Numbered from the stretch's first letter, positions 46,925 to 59,945 are shown. The stretch is 64,000 bases of DNA from Ophiocordyceps camponoti-saundersi (nom. inval.) (GCA_003339415.1 PDHQ01000074.1:85525-149524), one strand, 5' to 3'. A program made the numbers and translations. The notes: generated from the letters alone by a model not told the origin.

Positions 46925-47076
46925 TAAGTACTTACGCGTAAAAGGGGGGTTTTTAAATAAAAAGTTTATATATATTTATCTTTATATAATATTAAATAAG
47001 TAAGCTTAGTAGCTACTAAAACTAGCTAGTAACTAATTAAATAAAAATAATAGCTAATTAGAGGCTTTAATAGCTA
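46925..47076 (+). repeat. Dispersed repeat, copy 2
   Basis: Collinear with 42600-42775 but with more RIP-type changes: GGGGGG instead of 13 G, and AAAACTAGC for AAGACCGGC. Confidence 0.65.
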
Positions 47077-47091
47077 TTTATTAAGGTTAAA

Positions 47092-47127
47092 AAAAATCAC
47101 TTATAAGTAATTATATAAGTGATTTTT
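47092..47127. repeat. Perfect 14-bp inverted repeat
   Basis: AAAAATCACTTATA and its exact complement are separated by 8 bases. Further GTGATTTTTT words follow to about 47190. It could be a hairpin or a decayed transposon end. No function is known. Confidence 0.6.
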
Positions 47128-47333
47128 CGTGATTTTTTTTTCGTAATTTAAATTACTCGTTAGTGATTTTTTTTACCGTGATTTAAATCATATAAAAAAA
47201 TTATATTATAATTAATTTTTTTAAAAAAATTATATATAATTTTTTATAATCCTTTCTAAAAATAGAAATATATTTTTTTTCTAATTAAAAATAATATATA
47301 ACGCTTATAAAAGCTAAGAAAATAAGAAATTAC
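47128..47333. other. AT-rich spacer
   Basis: Poly-A/T rich, no gene. The last five bases (ATTAC) are a target duplication. Confidence 0.5.
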
Positions 47334-47582
47334 TGTTAAGGTCTTACGCTTTATTGCTTCTGCAAAAAGGTGACTCGATTAATAAGGATAAACTTGAAGA
47401 GGTTCTAAGTGTGTGCGGTGTGCGCACTTAGGGTTATAGTCCGTGTGCAGCCCGCGCGCGGCCCGCGCGCGGCGCTGACTCATCGTGTGCACCTGTGTGC
47501 ACCCCGCACCCGTCGTGTGCGCGGACTTGACTAAGCACTCCCACGTGACTCAGTCATTCGGGCGCAGCCCGAATCCCTTACA
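47334..47582 (+). repeat. Un-mutated solo LTR
   Basis: 249 bp starting TGTTAAGG and ending CCCTTACA, flanked by ATTAC at 47329-47333 and 47583-47587. It is rich in CA, TG and CG (GTGTGCGGTGTGCGCACTTA), unlike all DNA around it. It is the intact counterpart of the RIP-mutated LTR split at 10384/16896. Confidence 0.9.
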
Positions 47583-47587
47583 ATTAC

Positions 47588-48499
47588 GAATTTTTAAGTA
47601 GAAATTAATATTATAAAGTAATAAAAAGTATTATAAAAAAACTAAAAAATAAATAAATAAATAAAGATATATATTTTATAAGTAAATTAATAGACTATAA
47701 ATATAATATAACTTTTTTATTTTTTAGTATTTTTTTTTAATTTTAAAAAAATTATATAAAGAGATATAAAAATATTAGTAAATTTCCCCTATATAAATTA
47801 AAAAATTTATAAAAAGCTTAAAAAAAGCTATAATAAGTAATATTCTATATATTATAATAAAAGGCCTTGTTTACTTTTCATTTTGAATTTTATTATATTT
47901 TTAAATATTTATATAATATTTTTAAAAAATACTTAAACCTCCTACCTTATACTAAACTCTTAGAATATTAATATTTAAATTAACTTATTAATAAATAAGA
48001 TAAAAATATAAAATAAATTATATAAGAAATTTTATTATAAAGAGTATATTATATAAAAAGCTTAATATTATAGCTATTTTATTAAGCTAGAAATAAAATA
48101 AAATATCTTTTTTCTACTTTTTAAGAAAGTAAGTTTTTTTTCTCTTTATAAAATCTTAGTAAAGCTTTATATAAAAAGTAATAATTTTATTATCTCGCTA
48201 ATAAATAAGCTTATAAATAAGAAAAAAAAGATAAAAAAACTATATTATTTCTATATTATAAAAGCTTAAAAACAATATTTTAATTATTATTTTTAATATT
48301 ATTTTTTATTATTTAAAAAAATATATTTTTATAAAAATTTTATAATTAATTATAATTTTCTAAATATTATAAGAATCTTATTTTTAAAAAATACTTATAA
48401 CTTATTTAAGTAATTTTATCTTTTATTTTTTTTTAATTTTTTAATCTATTTTTAAAAATTAATAAAAATATTATATTTTAAATATTAAAAGTATTAACT
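47588..48499. other. AT-rich DNA, no gene seen
   Basis: Poly-A/T-rich sequence with stops throughout. It may include a very decayed unit of the tandem array that follows. Confidence 0.5.
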
Positions 48500-50227
48500 T
48501 AAGAAAATAAGCTTTTTTAATTATTTTAAGTATTTTAAGTATTTTATAATTATCCGTTTCTTATAAAAACTTATATATAAATTCTTTAAAAAGTTATAAG
48601 CTAGGAAAAAATAGGCTTTTTTATTTTAAGTAAGTAAGGCGTTTTTTCTACCTATTTTTAGGAAGGAAGAGTATAAAACCTTATACTAGCTTTTAGAAAT
48701 ACTAAGAAATATACTTTTACTAATATTACTATTTTCTACCGCTATAAAAAAATAACTAAGGTACTTATTAAGGTCCTAAAAATACTAGGTAATATTAGAA
48801 TTTTCCGCGCTTTTTAGCTATTTACCTTATATACCGAATTTCTTATATTCTAATAATAAAAAGTATAGTCTTTTTCCTTTTTACTTCTTTATAGAAAATT
48901 AATAATAGAAAAATAAGAAAGATTATTTTTTAAATTTCTATAATATTATATAGCTAATTATATACTTATTCAGATTTTTTACTTATTTTTTTCTAGCTTA
49001 TTAAAGCTATAATATTTATTTTTTATATATATTATTTTTTTTCTAATAAAAAAATCATATTATTATAAAGTTTCTATAATTAAAAAATAATATACGCTTA
49101 ATTAGTTATTTATATATTTTTTTCTATTTTTACCTTTATTATTTAATCTTTATTTAAATTTATATTAAATCTTTCCTTAAATATATTTATTATTTACTTA
49201 GGAAAATAAGCTTTTTTAATTATTTTAAATACCTTATAATTATCTATTTTTTATAAAGATTTATATATAGATTTTTTAAGAAGTTATAAATTATAGAAAA
49301 ATAAGCCTTTCTATTTTAAGTAAATAAGGCGTTTTTTTTACCTTTTTCTAAAAGGGAAGAGTATAAAACCTTATATTAGCTTATAATACTTTAGAAATAT
49401 TAGGAAATATATTTTTATTAATATTACTACTTTCTACTATTATTAAAAAATAACTAAGGTACTTATAGAAAGTCCTAAAAATATTAGGAAATACTAAAGC
49501 TTTTACGCTTCCTAGCTACCTACCCTATATACTAAATTTCTTATATTCTAATAGTAGAAAGTATAGTCTTTTGCTTCTTTACTTATATATAATAAAATAT
49601 TAGTAAAAAATTAAGAAAAAATATATTTTAAAATTTTATAATAATTATTTACTAATTTTACCCTTAAAAAGATTTTTAATTTATTTTTATATAGCTTTTT
49701 AAAGCTTGAATAATTAATATATATATTTATTTTTTTCTTTTATATTAAAAAAATTATATTATTATAAGGTTTTCCTAATTAAAAATTATTTTAAGCTTTA
49801 TAAGCTATTTCTCTATTTTTTTTTATTTTTACTTAAATTATTTTAAATTTATTTAAATTTATATAAAATCTTTTCTTTCATAGATTTCTTATATACTTAG
49901 GAAAATAAGCTTTTTTAATTAATTTAAATATTTTCTAATTATCCGTTTCTTATAAAAATTTATATATAGATTCTTAAAAAGGTTATAAGTTAGGAAAAAA
50001 TAAGCCTTTCTATTTTAAGTAAATAAGGCGTTTTTTCTACTTATTTCTAAGAAAGAAAAGTATAAAACCTTATACTAGCTTATAATATTTTATAAATACT
50101 AAAAAATATATTTTTACTAATATTACTACTTTCTACTATAATTAAAAAATAACTAAGGTACTTATAAAAAGTTCTAAAAATATTAGGGAATATTAAAGCT
50201 CCCGCGCTTCCTAGTTACCTATTTTAT
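48500..50227 (+). repeat. Tandem array, unit about 700 bp (part 1)
   Basis: The landmark GAAAATAAGCTTTTTTAATT begins near 48500, 49199 and 49899, a period of about 700 bp. Each unit also contains GTATAAAACCTTATA and AATAACTAAGGTAC in the same order. Units are RIP-mutated and diverged. The third is cut at 50227 by Copia copy 2. TTTAT at 50223-50227 is the target duplication. Confidence 0.88.
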
Positions 50228-50932
50228 TATAAGTGCAGATAGGAATCTGACGGCACTTTTCGATCGTTTTGAGGTTAGGAAGATAATTAATTATCGGATA
50301 ATAGAGGAATAGATAATAGGATTATATATCGTAGAAGCGCGATTAAAATAGATTAGAATAGTAGTAGTTTTATAATAATAGGTTAATAATAGAATTATTT
50401 AAAGAGTAGAGAAGAAGGTGATTAATTAAATTACTATTTACTAAGTAGTAGGAAATCCTCTTCACTAAATACTTAATTGCTTATAAACGCAGTAACCTTT
50501 TAGATCGGAAAGAGGGTTATTCTGCTCGTTAAAGAATAGTATATTAAGGGGTGCTTTCGGGTTTCTAGAAAGTACTATCGTTAATTTAATATTCGGCTTT
50601 CCGTATTACCTATTATTTATAATCTCGTAACGTGTGATTATAACGGCGGTAATAGCGGCTCTTTAATACGTAGAAGGTCTATATTATTCTTAGCCTTGGA
50701 GAGGCCGAAGCCTTATGCCTTATATACGTATAAGAGATAATAAAGGTAATAAAGTATTATTATTCGTATTAGTGCTTTAAAATAATAACCCTAGTTATTT
50801 AATTATATAGATAGTATAGTAAAATATAAGATTTTCTATAATATATTATAAAGTAGTTATCTTATTTTTATACTAGTTATTTATATTATTATTATTTATT
50901 ATAAAGAATAAAAATTATTATAAGCACTTATA
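50228..50932 (-). repeat. 3' LTR of Copia copy 2
   Basis: 705 bp, the partner of 55712-56416; shared text includes GGTTATTCTGCTCGTTAGAG-like sequence. It keeps GTGCAG and TTCGATCG where the partner is mutated. Confidence 0.93.
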
Positions 50933-50944
50933 GCCTCCTTTAAA
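50933..50944 (-). other. Polypurine tract of Copia copy 2
   Basis: Minus strand ATTTAAAGGAGGC-type sequence immediately before the 3' LTR. Confidence 0.75.
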
Positions 50945-51168
50945 TAAATACGTTAGTTATTTATTTATTATTTATTATAAAATAGGATAAAAATTATAGA
51001 AAAACCTATAATATAATATAGTATAGTATAATATTTTTAATATAAAGTAAAAACCTTTTTAATAAAGGAAAAAATAGTAAAAAGTAGTAGTTTTTATTAA
51101 AAAAAAATTATAAGAGGAAAATCCTAGAAAAGCTTAAATAGGATAAAAAACCTCTTTATTTAATAAGC

Positions 51169-54100
51169 TTAAGTTAAAGATAATAGACTAGCAAGACCGT
51201 GAAAAGTAGTGCTATCTAATTCTTTAGTAAAGATATCTGCTATATTATCCTTGCTTTTAGTATAATAAATATTTATAAGCTTATTTCTTAAATTTTGTCT
51301 TAAATAGAAATAATTTAAGTCGATATGCTTTGACCTTTTATAAAATTTAGGATTTTCTGCTAGCCTTAAAGCTGTAATATTATCTATTAAAAGATAAGGT
51401 ATAGTAGCAGGTATTTTAATATCTAAGCTATTATTTATTAATAAAAATAGCCTATTAAGGTATAAGGCTTCTTTATCAGCCTCCCTTAAGCTTATAAACT
51501 TAGCCTTATAGCTGCTTAGTGCTATAGCTTTTTATTTAGCATAGGACCAGTTTATAATATTATTATATATAAAGAAATAATAACCTAAAATGCTTTTTCT
51601 TTCTACTAGATTAGAGGCCTAGCTAGCGTCTGAAAATCCTTTAATATAATAGCTATTATAAGGTATATTACCTTTATAAATAATAGCCTTATCTAGGTAT
51701 TTATTTAAATATTTCTAGATAGTATTTAAAGTATTTATATATATAATATTAGGTTTACTTCTAAATTTAGCGTAGGAAATAATAGCGTATAATATATTAG
51801 GTCTTATTTATAAGGCTAAATATAATAAAGAGCCTATTTCTCTCTAATATTATAGTATTGTTTCTTTATTAGGCTATATAATAGCTTTCTTTAATTTATT
51901 TCCAGGCTTCGAAGGTATATCTAAGAAGCCTATGTTTTCTTTATTTAATTCTTTAAGCTTATTTCTTATATATTTTTCCTAGGTTATTTATAGCGTATTA
52001 TTTTGCCTATTAAAAATAATATATATACTTAAAAAGTCTTATAGATAGCCTAAGTCTTATACTTTCAAGTCTTTATTTAATTTCTATAGTATATTTATTA
52101 TAATATTATTATTCTTAGCGGCTACTAGTATATCGTTAACGTATATTGCTAAGGCTATTTTTAGCTTTTTATTTATAAATACCCCTTTATCTAATAAAAG
52201 AGGGTAAAATCCCTATTTCTTTAGCGTATTAGCTAAATAATTATACCACAGTTTAGGACTTTATTTTAAGCCGTATAACGCTTTTCTTAATTTAAGAACT
52301 AAGTTATTAGTCTTAATAAGGTCTTTATAATTCGAAGGAAGCTTTAAATTATTTTTATTATAGTAGTCTTTTATAATAAATTCTTCGAATTTAGCAGGCA
52401 GTTTCACGTAAATTTCAGTATCTATTTTAGCGTAAATAAAGGCATTCTTTATATTATATTACTTTACTATTAAATTATTTTATAAAGCTATTAATAAAAG
52501 CAGTCTTATGCTTTTAGGTCGGGTAATAGTAGAAAAAGTTTCTAAATAATCTAAGCTGTAAACCTGATTAAAGCCTTATACTATAAATTAGGCTTTATAC
52601 TTAGTTATATTATTATTATTATCCCTTTTAAGCCTGTAGACCTAACGGCCTCCTAAAGGATTTCTATTCTTAGGTATTATTTTAATTTCCTAGGTTTCTT
52701 ATTTAATTAATTTATTAACTTCTAGTTGCATAGCCTTTTTCTAATCTAATTTATAAGGGCTATTTAAAGCCTGTTTAGTTATTTTAGGCTCTATAAGATC
52801 TGGATTTTCTAGCGTATATAAAATAGCTATAATATTCTTTTCTTTTAGAATACTATTTATTTTAGGGTAAGATTTATATTCTTTTAACTCTTCTATAGGC
52901 TTTTTAGGTATTCTTACTTCTATAGAAGGTAGATCCTTATTATTTTTACTATTATTATTTTCACTAGTATTAAATTTATCTAGTAGTTATTTATTAGCTA
53001 ATTCTATTATTTCCTTTTCTTTATCCGCTATAAGGGACCTTATTATAGAAGGTATAGTATTAAAATCTAATTGTAAATTATTATCTTCTTCTTCTTTAGT
53101 AGTATTGCTATTTTTATTATTACTTTATATAAAGTTATTCTCTAAAATAACTATATCTCGTGAAATAATCACAGATTTCTTATTAAAATCCCAGATTTTA
53201 TAAGCATTATCTAAATAGCCTATTATAATTCCTTTATTAGCCCTAGGGTCTAATTTAGTACTAGGATTCTTATTCTTATAGTAAATAATACTACCGAAGA
53301 TTCTTATTCTATCTAATTCTTCTATAGATAGCGTAGTGTTATTTTTTAATTTATAAGGGGTCTTATAGCGTAATTTACTATAAGGAGACCTATTATATAA
53401 ATATATAGCTGTAATTATAGCTTCCCCCTATAGGTAATAGGGTAAATTAGCTATATAAAGAATAGCACGTACTTTATCTAGTAGTGTTTTATTTATTCTT
53501 TCTATTTTCCTATTAGGCTCTTTTATGTTAGGAGGGCTAGTATTAAAAATAATGCCTTATTTAATATAATACTCTTTTATAATATATATAAATTCCTTAG
53601 CGTTATCTATAAAGACTTGCTTTATTTTAATATTATTATTATTATTTTTAACCCTTATTTTATAATTTATAAATTCCTATAAAGCACTATCTTTACTTTT
53701 AATAAGTGCTATATCTAGAAATCTGCTATAAGAGTCTAAAAACGTAATAAAATACGTATATTTATTATAAGTAGGAATTTTAATAGGACCCCAGATATCT
53801 ATACTTATTTTTTCAAAGTATATATATTCCTTAGTAGAAGCTTTCTTATTTATTTTATTAGTTAATTTTGCTTATATATATTCTTTCTATTATTTTACTT
53901 ATTTAATACTATTATAATTAAATTTAATAGTATTATCTTTGCTTTTTAAGAATCTAATTAAGATTCTATAGTTAATATATCCTAGTCTTTTATGCTATAG
54001 AAATAAATCTATTTCTTTACTAGTATTTAATATATATTCTTTATTATTTATTTTATTCTTAAGTTTATTATGCTTATACTTGCTAATTTGCAGAGGCAAA

Positions 54101-55614
54101 TAATAAAGATTATTATATCTATAGCCTTTAGCTATTTCTTTATTATTTATATATAGCTATACTATTTCTATATAAATTAAAGCACTAGTTTTATTAAAGT
54201 AAGATTATGATAGTATATTAATACCTAGTTTAGGTATAAAAAATACGTTACTTAATTTATAATATTATTTATTATTTTTAAACTAGAAAATAACGTCTCT
54301 AGCACCCTTTACTACTATAGTATTTGCTTTTCCCTATTATACCTTAGTACTTATAGGCTTATAATTAATTAATAAGTCTTTATTAAATACTATATGCTTT
54401 GTTATACCTATATCGTAAAGGAAATATATTACTTTATTATTTTTACTATAAGTACTAGTAGTAGAAAATACTAAATCTTGCATTTCTTTTAATCTATCAC
54501 TACTAATATTTAAATCTATAAATCCTATAGTATTATTATTAGTTATATTAAAGATAGAAGGAAGAAGGGTATTATTTACCTATATAGGTATATCGATAAA
54601 TTCGACGTCTTCTTCTAAATCGGATTATTCTCCTTATTCTTCTTTATTCTCTTTTTTTTCTTCTTCTTTTTCTTCTTCTTCGACTTCTTCGTCGTCCGTA
54701 TTTAATTCCGTAACGCGGTTCTTCGTAAAATTTACCGCCTTTTTCGTAGTTTTTTAGCCCGGTTTATAATACGGATTTTTTATAGTCTTTAACGTAGGAC
54801 CGATAGGAGTATTTATAAGAGCCTATACCGTATCCTTTGTTTTTCGTTCTTTCCGGGCTTTTAATAAAGCTTTTATTTACTATATTTTTCTCTTCTCTTC
54901 CGAAGAAGCGTCCTTTTATTCCCACTAGTTAGGGGCTTTATAGGGGTATAAATACTAGCATAAATCGGCTTTATGCCCTTTGTTTTTGCAATTCGGGCAA
55001 AAAATAATCTCTTTCTTCTTCTTATATAGCTTTTTACCTTTATAAGAGGTTTGAAAAACCTTCTCGGAAGAAGAGGCGTTGCGTTTTTCTTCGTCGATAA
55101 GTAATAAGAAGAGGGACTCGAGGGTATACGCCTTTTTATCGTTTCGTAGGGCTTATATAATATTCGTAATAAAGCCTTAATATTCGTTTCGTAAGCCCGT
55201 AAGCGTAAGGCTTATTATAACGATTTCGGGTATTTCGATATCCTTAGAAAGAAGCTCTTTATAGCTTAACTTTATCTTATTTAGGTAGACTTCTATATTA
55301 CCTTCCGTATAATACGTATTAAAGAGATCTCCTATAAGAAGGAAATTCGACGTAAAGGAAGAGGGATTATAGAGGTCTTTTAACCTATCCTACGTAGTTT
55401 TAGTATCTTTAATATGCTTTATTTGCGTAAGGGGACCGTTTTTAATAAATAGCCTTATAAGGGCTAGCGCGTCTTCGGTTTTAACGTTCCCTTCTTGCTA
55501 AATAGTAAGCTAAAGTTTCTCGCGAACGAGGGCACTTTCTATACGAAGGGCCTATATAGGATAATTCTTAGAGCCCTAAAGCTTAGAAAAATCGTATCGA
55601 ACTTTAGAAGACAT
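51169..55614 (-). pseudogene. Copia gag-pol polyprotein, RIP-damaged
   Basis: One frame of 1482 codons from an intact ATG at 55614 to TAA at 51169-51171, with no net frameshift. Gag ends in an intact zinc knuckle, CPNCKNKGHKADLC, at 54958-54999 (residues 206-219). The protease active site reads DIGI instead of DTGA. Integrase shows IDNAKEF and NRKIERINKTLL. Reverse transcriptase has IYVNDILVA: the first catalytic Asp of VDD is Asn (52132-52140). RNase H reads SDAS, stop, ASNL, then later KAKFISLREADKEALYL. Many TAA/TAG stops replace Gln or Trp. Dead copy. Confidence 0.9.
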
Positions 55615-55692
55615 ATTCTTTAGCTATAGAATAGCTTATCTATTTACGGGTATTTTTTTAGATTTTTTCTAATTTATTTTAGGATTTTTTTA

Positions 55693-55711
55693 GTAAGAAG
55701 AATTGCTACTA
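55693..55711 (-). other. Primer-binding site region of Copia copy 2
   Basis: Minus strand TAGTAGCAATTCTTCTTAC follows the 5' LTR. The first bases fit TGGTAGCA, complementary to a tRNA 3' end, with one G-to-A change. The tRNA identity is uncertain. Confidence 0.5.
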
Positions 55712-56416
55712 TATAAGTGTAAATAGGAATCTAACAGCACTTTTTAATTATTTCGAAGTTAGGAAGATAATTAATTATCGGATAATAAAGGAATAGATAA
55801 TAGGATTATATATCGTAGAAGCGCGATTAAAATAGATTAGAATAGTAGTAGTTTTATAATAATAGGTTAATAATAGAATTATTTAGAGAATAAAGAAGAA
55901 GGTAATTAATTAAATTACTATCTACTAAGTAGTAGGAAATCCTCTTCACTAAATACTTAATTACTTATAAACGTAGTAACCTTTTAGATCGGAAAGAGGG
56001 TTATTCTGCTCGTTAGAGAATAGTATATTAAGGGGTGCTTTCGGGTTTCTAGAAAATACTATTATTAATTTAATATTTAGCTTTCCGTGTTACCTATTAT
56101 TTGTAATCTTGTAACGTGTAATTATAACGGCGGTAATAGCGGCTCTTTAACACGTAGAAGGTCTATATTATTCTTAGCCTCGGAGAGGCCGAAGCCTTAT
56201 GCCTTATGCGCGTATAAGAGATAATAAAGGTAATAAAGTATTATTATTCGTATTAGTGCTTTAAAATAATAACCTTAGTTATTTAATTATATAGATAGTA
56301 TAGTAAAATACTAGATTTTCTATAATATATTATAAAGTAGTTATCTTATTTTTATATTAGTTATTTATACTATTATTATTTATTATAAAGAATAAAAATT
56401 ATTATAAGCACTTATA
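55712..56416 (-). repeat. 5' LTR of Copia copy 2
   Basis: 705 bp, same length as the 3' LTR, followed by TTTAT. Confidence 0.93.
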
Positions 56417-56421
56417 TTTAT

Positions 56422-57180
56422 ATATTAAATTTCTTATATTTTAATAGTAGAAAATATAGTCTTTTTCTTTTTTACTTTTATATAAGAAACTATTAGTAAA
56501 TAAATAAGAAAAAATAAGTTTAAAATTTTTTTAATATTTCTTAGCTAGCTTTACTTTTAATAAGATTTTTAATTAATTTTTTTCTAGCTTATAAAAGCTA
56601 TAATATTTAGTTTTTATATTTATTTTTTCTTTTTAAATTAAAAAAATTATATTATTATAAAGTTTTCTTAATTAAAAAATATTTTAAGCTTTATAAGCTA
56701 CCTTTTTACTTTTTAGTATTTTTACCTTAATTATTATATCTTTTTTTAAATTTATATTAAATCTTTCTTTTAATAAATTTACTATATATCGAGGAAAATA
56801 ACTCTCTTTAATTATTTTAAATACCTTATAATTATCTATTTCTTATAAAAATTTATATATAAATTTTTTAAAAAGTTATAAGTTATAAAAAAATAAGCTT
56901 TTCTATTTTAAGTAAATAGGGCGTTTTTTCTATGTATTTCTAAGAAAGAAGAGTATAAAACCTTATATTAGCTTATAATATTTTAAAAATACTAAGAAAT
57001 ATACTTTTACTAATATTACTACTTTCTACTATTATAAAAAAATAACCAAGGTATTTATAGAAAATCCCGAAAATATTAAGAAATATTAGAATTTTCCGCG
57101 CTTCCTAGCTACTTACCTTATATATCGAATTTCCTACGCTTTAGTAGTATAAAATATAAGAATTCCCCTTTTAACTTTCT
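56422..57180 (+). repeat. Tandem array, unit about 700 bp (part 2)
   Basis: Rest of the third unit (56422-56792) and part of a fourth, which starts near 56793 with GGAAAATAACTCTCTTTAATT and fades near 57180. With Copia removed, the third unit is again about 700 bp. Confidence 0.82.
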
Positions 57181-58379
57181 CTTTCCTTTCTTTTTCTTTT
57201 CTTTAATAATTTCTATTTTATTTCTTATCTAAATTTAATAAAAAAAGCACTATTCGTAACCTTTTCTTTTTCTCTTTTTAATTTTACTAATTATATAACT
57301 CTCTTTATTATATCTGCCTTATACGCACTTACTAAAGCTTTTACTTTTATTATTTCCGAAGTTTCCGGTCTTAAAATTATAGAGGCTAGGCCTTTTAGGG
57401 CTAGGCCTAGTAAGGCCTTTTTATTTTTTAAAAATTCTTCATAGCCTATTTTAGGCCTTAATTCTTAAGCTTTATTTATTACTAAAAAAGAAGAAAAAGG
57501 TAAAAAAAGTAGTAAAAAATAGTAAAAATAGTAAAAAAAAAATACTAATAAATTTATAGCAAAAAAATATAAAAAAAGGAAAAACTTATAGAAAAATACG
57601 CTTAGAGCTAATTTTTCTACTTTAAAATATAATTATAAAAACTTTAAGTTAGATACTAACTTAAGCTTTAAGCTTTATATTTTTTAATATAAGCTTTTTA
57701 CTAGGAAGCTTTTACCTATTTATTTATAATAATAACGCTAAGTCTTATATATTTATATAATATAAGTATAGTTATTTTTTTATATTTTTTTCTTTTTATT
57801 AACTATTTATTTTAGCTATAATAAAACTTTTAACTATATAATCGATTAGAAGATAAATTTAAACTTAGTAAGGTACTATAAATACTATTATAAAAGTATA
57901 GCTTTTAGTAAAGAAAGTAAAAAATAAGGAAAAAAGAGAAGTAAGTCTTTATTTATTTATTTATTTATTTATTTATTACTAATTTCTTATTTAATTTAAA
58001 GCCTTAGGGAGAGAAACCGAACTTCTTTAAGGAATTTTTAAGCTAAAAAATAGCGTTTAGAGTTTAATTTAACTAAAGCTTATAAGAGGATTTTATCCTT
58101 TTTAATTAGTAATAACATCTTTTTTAAAGCTATTAGCTTAGCTTTTTTTTAGAGCTTTTAAGCTTTTATAACCCGTAAGTTATTCACTTTCTTTTATTTT
58201 ATTTACTTTCTTTTACCTTTTTTTAACCCTTTTTAACTTTTTTTTAACTTATATTACTAATTTACTTTACTAAGGCCTATCTGAAAATTTACCTAGTAAA
58301 GCTTAAAAAGCTTTTAAGTAATAAATTCGAAGAAAAGCTTAATTTACTTAATAGTAAATTAAATAAATATATTAAAGAC
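57181..58379. other. AT-rich DNA upstream of the hAT relic
   Basis: May contain the 5' end of the hAT transposase gene (a BED-type zinc finger would be expected), but I could not read one. An ATTT tetranucleotide run lies at about 57950-57978. Two close copies of AGGCCTTTT/GGGCTAGGCC words are near 57.4 kb. Confidence 0.45.
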
Positions 58380-59262
58380 CTTAGGGTTTTTAACCTTATA
58401 TTTAATATCTAAACCTCGAACGCTTAGGTAGCGTATATAAGGATTATTTTAATATATATTTCCTCGGATTTTATATTAAATTATTACCTTATAAGTAAGT
58501 TTATTTATTATTTCTTTTCCTTCTTTTTAACTATTTTATTAATTAAAAAAAATAGGCTTTTACGAATTATCTAAACGCTATATAGGCGTTTATATCCTCT
58601 AGGAAGCTCTTCTTATTTTAAGCCCTTATCTAGCTTTAAATTATTTAATAATCTTTAGGTAAGTTATTTTATTATTATTTATTACCCTTAGCCTAGCTTT
58701 TATAAGGCTTTTTAACTAATATTTTAATAGCTTTATAAGGGATAACGCGGGTAATAATAATACTTTTATAGCCTCTTATAAAGAGGCTTATTTAAGCCTT
58801 TTTTCGAAGTCTTTTAAGGGAGATTTACGCTATATAGCGTATATTATTAACCTTATAATATAAGATATCTTAAAAGCTTTCCTTTCTTTAGCCTTAAATA
58901 ACGCTATTTTATCTAACTATATTAATTTAGAAATAATAGCTTTAGAAACGAATAATATAGAAATATAGATAAAGGATATGAATTTTTCTAGTAAGTATTT
59001 TTTCTTTATTTATTTATTTATATAACTAATTTTTTTAGCGCTTTTTAACCGACTTTAATATATTATTACTATTTTAAAGTATAATATAGAGCTGAAAAAA
59101 CTCTTTTAAGAAGGTCTTAAAAGAGTAAAAAACTAAGGCATTATTCTTTCGGATTTAAATAAGGAAAAAATTCCTTTAGGTAAGTATTTATTTATTATTT
59201 CTTATATATTACTTATTATTTATTATTAATAATATTTATATTTTTTAAATAACGCTACCTGC
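58380..59262 (+). pseudogene. hAT transposase relic, 5' and central part
   Basis: Coding patches on the plus strand are separated by intron-like AT-rich gaps with GTAAGT starts and AG ends. An exon at about 58.38-58.49 kb reads FNI, stop, TSNA, stop, VAYIRIILIYISSDF, fitting the hAT IWTSPN...ITAHFID region. The next reads GFYELSKRYIGVYIL, fitting LPGxHTGxN. A third at 58.70-58.98 kb reads IRDNAGNNNTFIAS and DLRYIAYIINLII, fitting the DNASNNDT and CxAHxxNL motifs. Gaps start at about 58494, 58664, 58985 and 59180. The gene is interrupted at 59262 by element B and continues at 62652. RIP-type stops replace Trp and Gln. Confidence 0.78.
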
Positions 59263-59654
59263 TTTGGCGGGAGCAACGGGCACCCCTGTCCACACACACA
59301 GCCCCGGCAGGGAAGACAGTCTCAAGGAAGTAGGACTATCGGATCCGTCCGGCCCTGCAGGCCGTATAGACCTACGGGTCCTAGGAAGGGTCGTTTTTAT
59401 ACGTATAAGAAGGGTCGTTTTTCCCTACCTAGGAAGAACGACTAAGGCAGCCGTGAGCCCTTTAATATATAAAATTAGTCGCCGTGAGCGCACGACCCTA
59501 GGTAGGGTCACCTCTTCAGTCTTTGTGAAATCTACGCTTTTTGAATTACTAGGAATTCTACGGAAATAGCTTCTTTCCTTTCTTTTTCTTCTTTTTCTTT
59601 CCCTTCTTTTTCCCCTTCTTTTTCCTCGGGGTATGTCTTTTTATCCCCGTTAAA
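59263..59654 (+). repeat. 5' LTR of element B
   Basis: 392 bp. It keeps runs of CA (GTCCACACACACAG), so it is nearly free of RIP. Short frames in it (for example one ending RTTLGRVTSSVFVKSTL) recur in all four LTRs and are not counted as genes. Confidence 0.93.
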
Positions 59655-59656
59655 AC

Positions 59657-59679
59657 TGGTCTCCCGGGGCGTGATCGAA
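59657..59679 (+). other. Primer-binding site of element B
   Basis: Identical to that of element A and two bases after the LTR. Confidence 0.75.
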
Positions 59680-59945
59680 CGAGAAGAGCCGTTTTTTTTT
59701 TCTACGGCTTTCTAAAGACGCGATGCTCCGTTTTTGCTTCCTTCGGCCGCCACTACCCTCCCGGAAACCCGTTTTTTCACAGTCCCTACCTTCTCGACAG
59801 CCTCGGCAGCTAGTACGATTCCTACGGCTTCGACAGGTCCGTCAAAATGCCTTAGACCAATTGATCGAAGGGAGGGAGGGGACGAGAGCCAGGCCAGCGC
59901 AGCCGATAGAGACTTTTTCCTCTTCGACCCGGCAAGCGCAGCCTG

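Larger units (their letters stand above)
50228..56416 (-). mobile_element. Complete Ty1/Copia retrotransposon, copy 2
   Basis: 6189 bp with two 705-bp LTRs (TATAAGTG...CACTTATA) and the duplication TTTAT at 50223-50227 and 56417-56421. Minus-strand order is LTR, primer site, gag-pol, polypurine tract, LTR. It inserted into the third unit of the tandem array. It is more RIP-damaged than Copia copy 1 and belongs to a different family, with unrelated LTRs. Confidence 0.95.

Noticed and set aside
48500..50227. Possible CRISPR array or rRNA spacer repeats
   Set aside because: The unit is about 700 bp and diverged, there are no short identical repeats with unique spacers, and no rRNA sequence is present.
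59264..59569. Open frame inside the LTRs (THSPGREDSLKEVG)
   Set aside because: Present in all four LTRs because the LTRs are repeats; it crosses regulatory sequence and is altered by indels between subfamilies.
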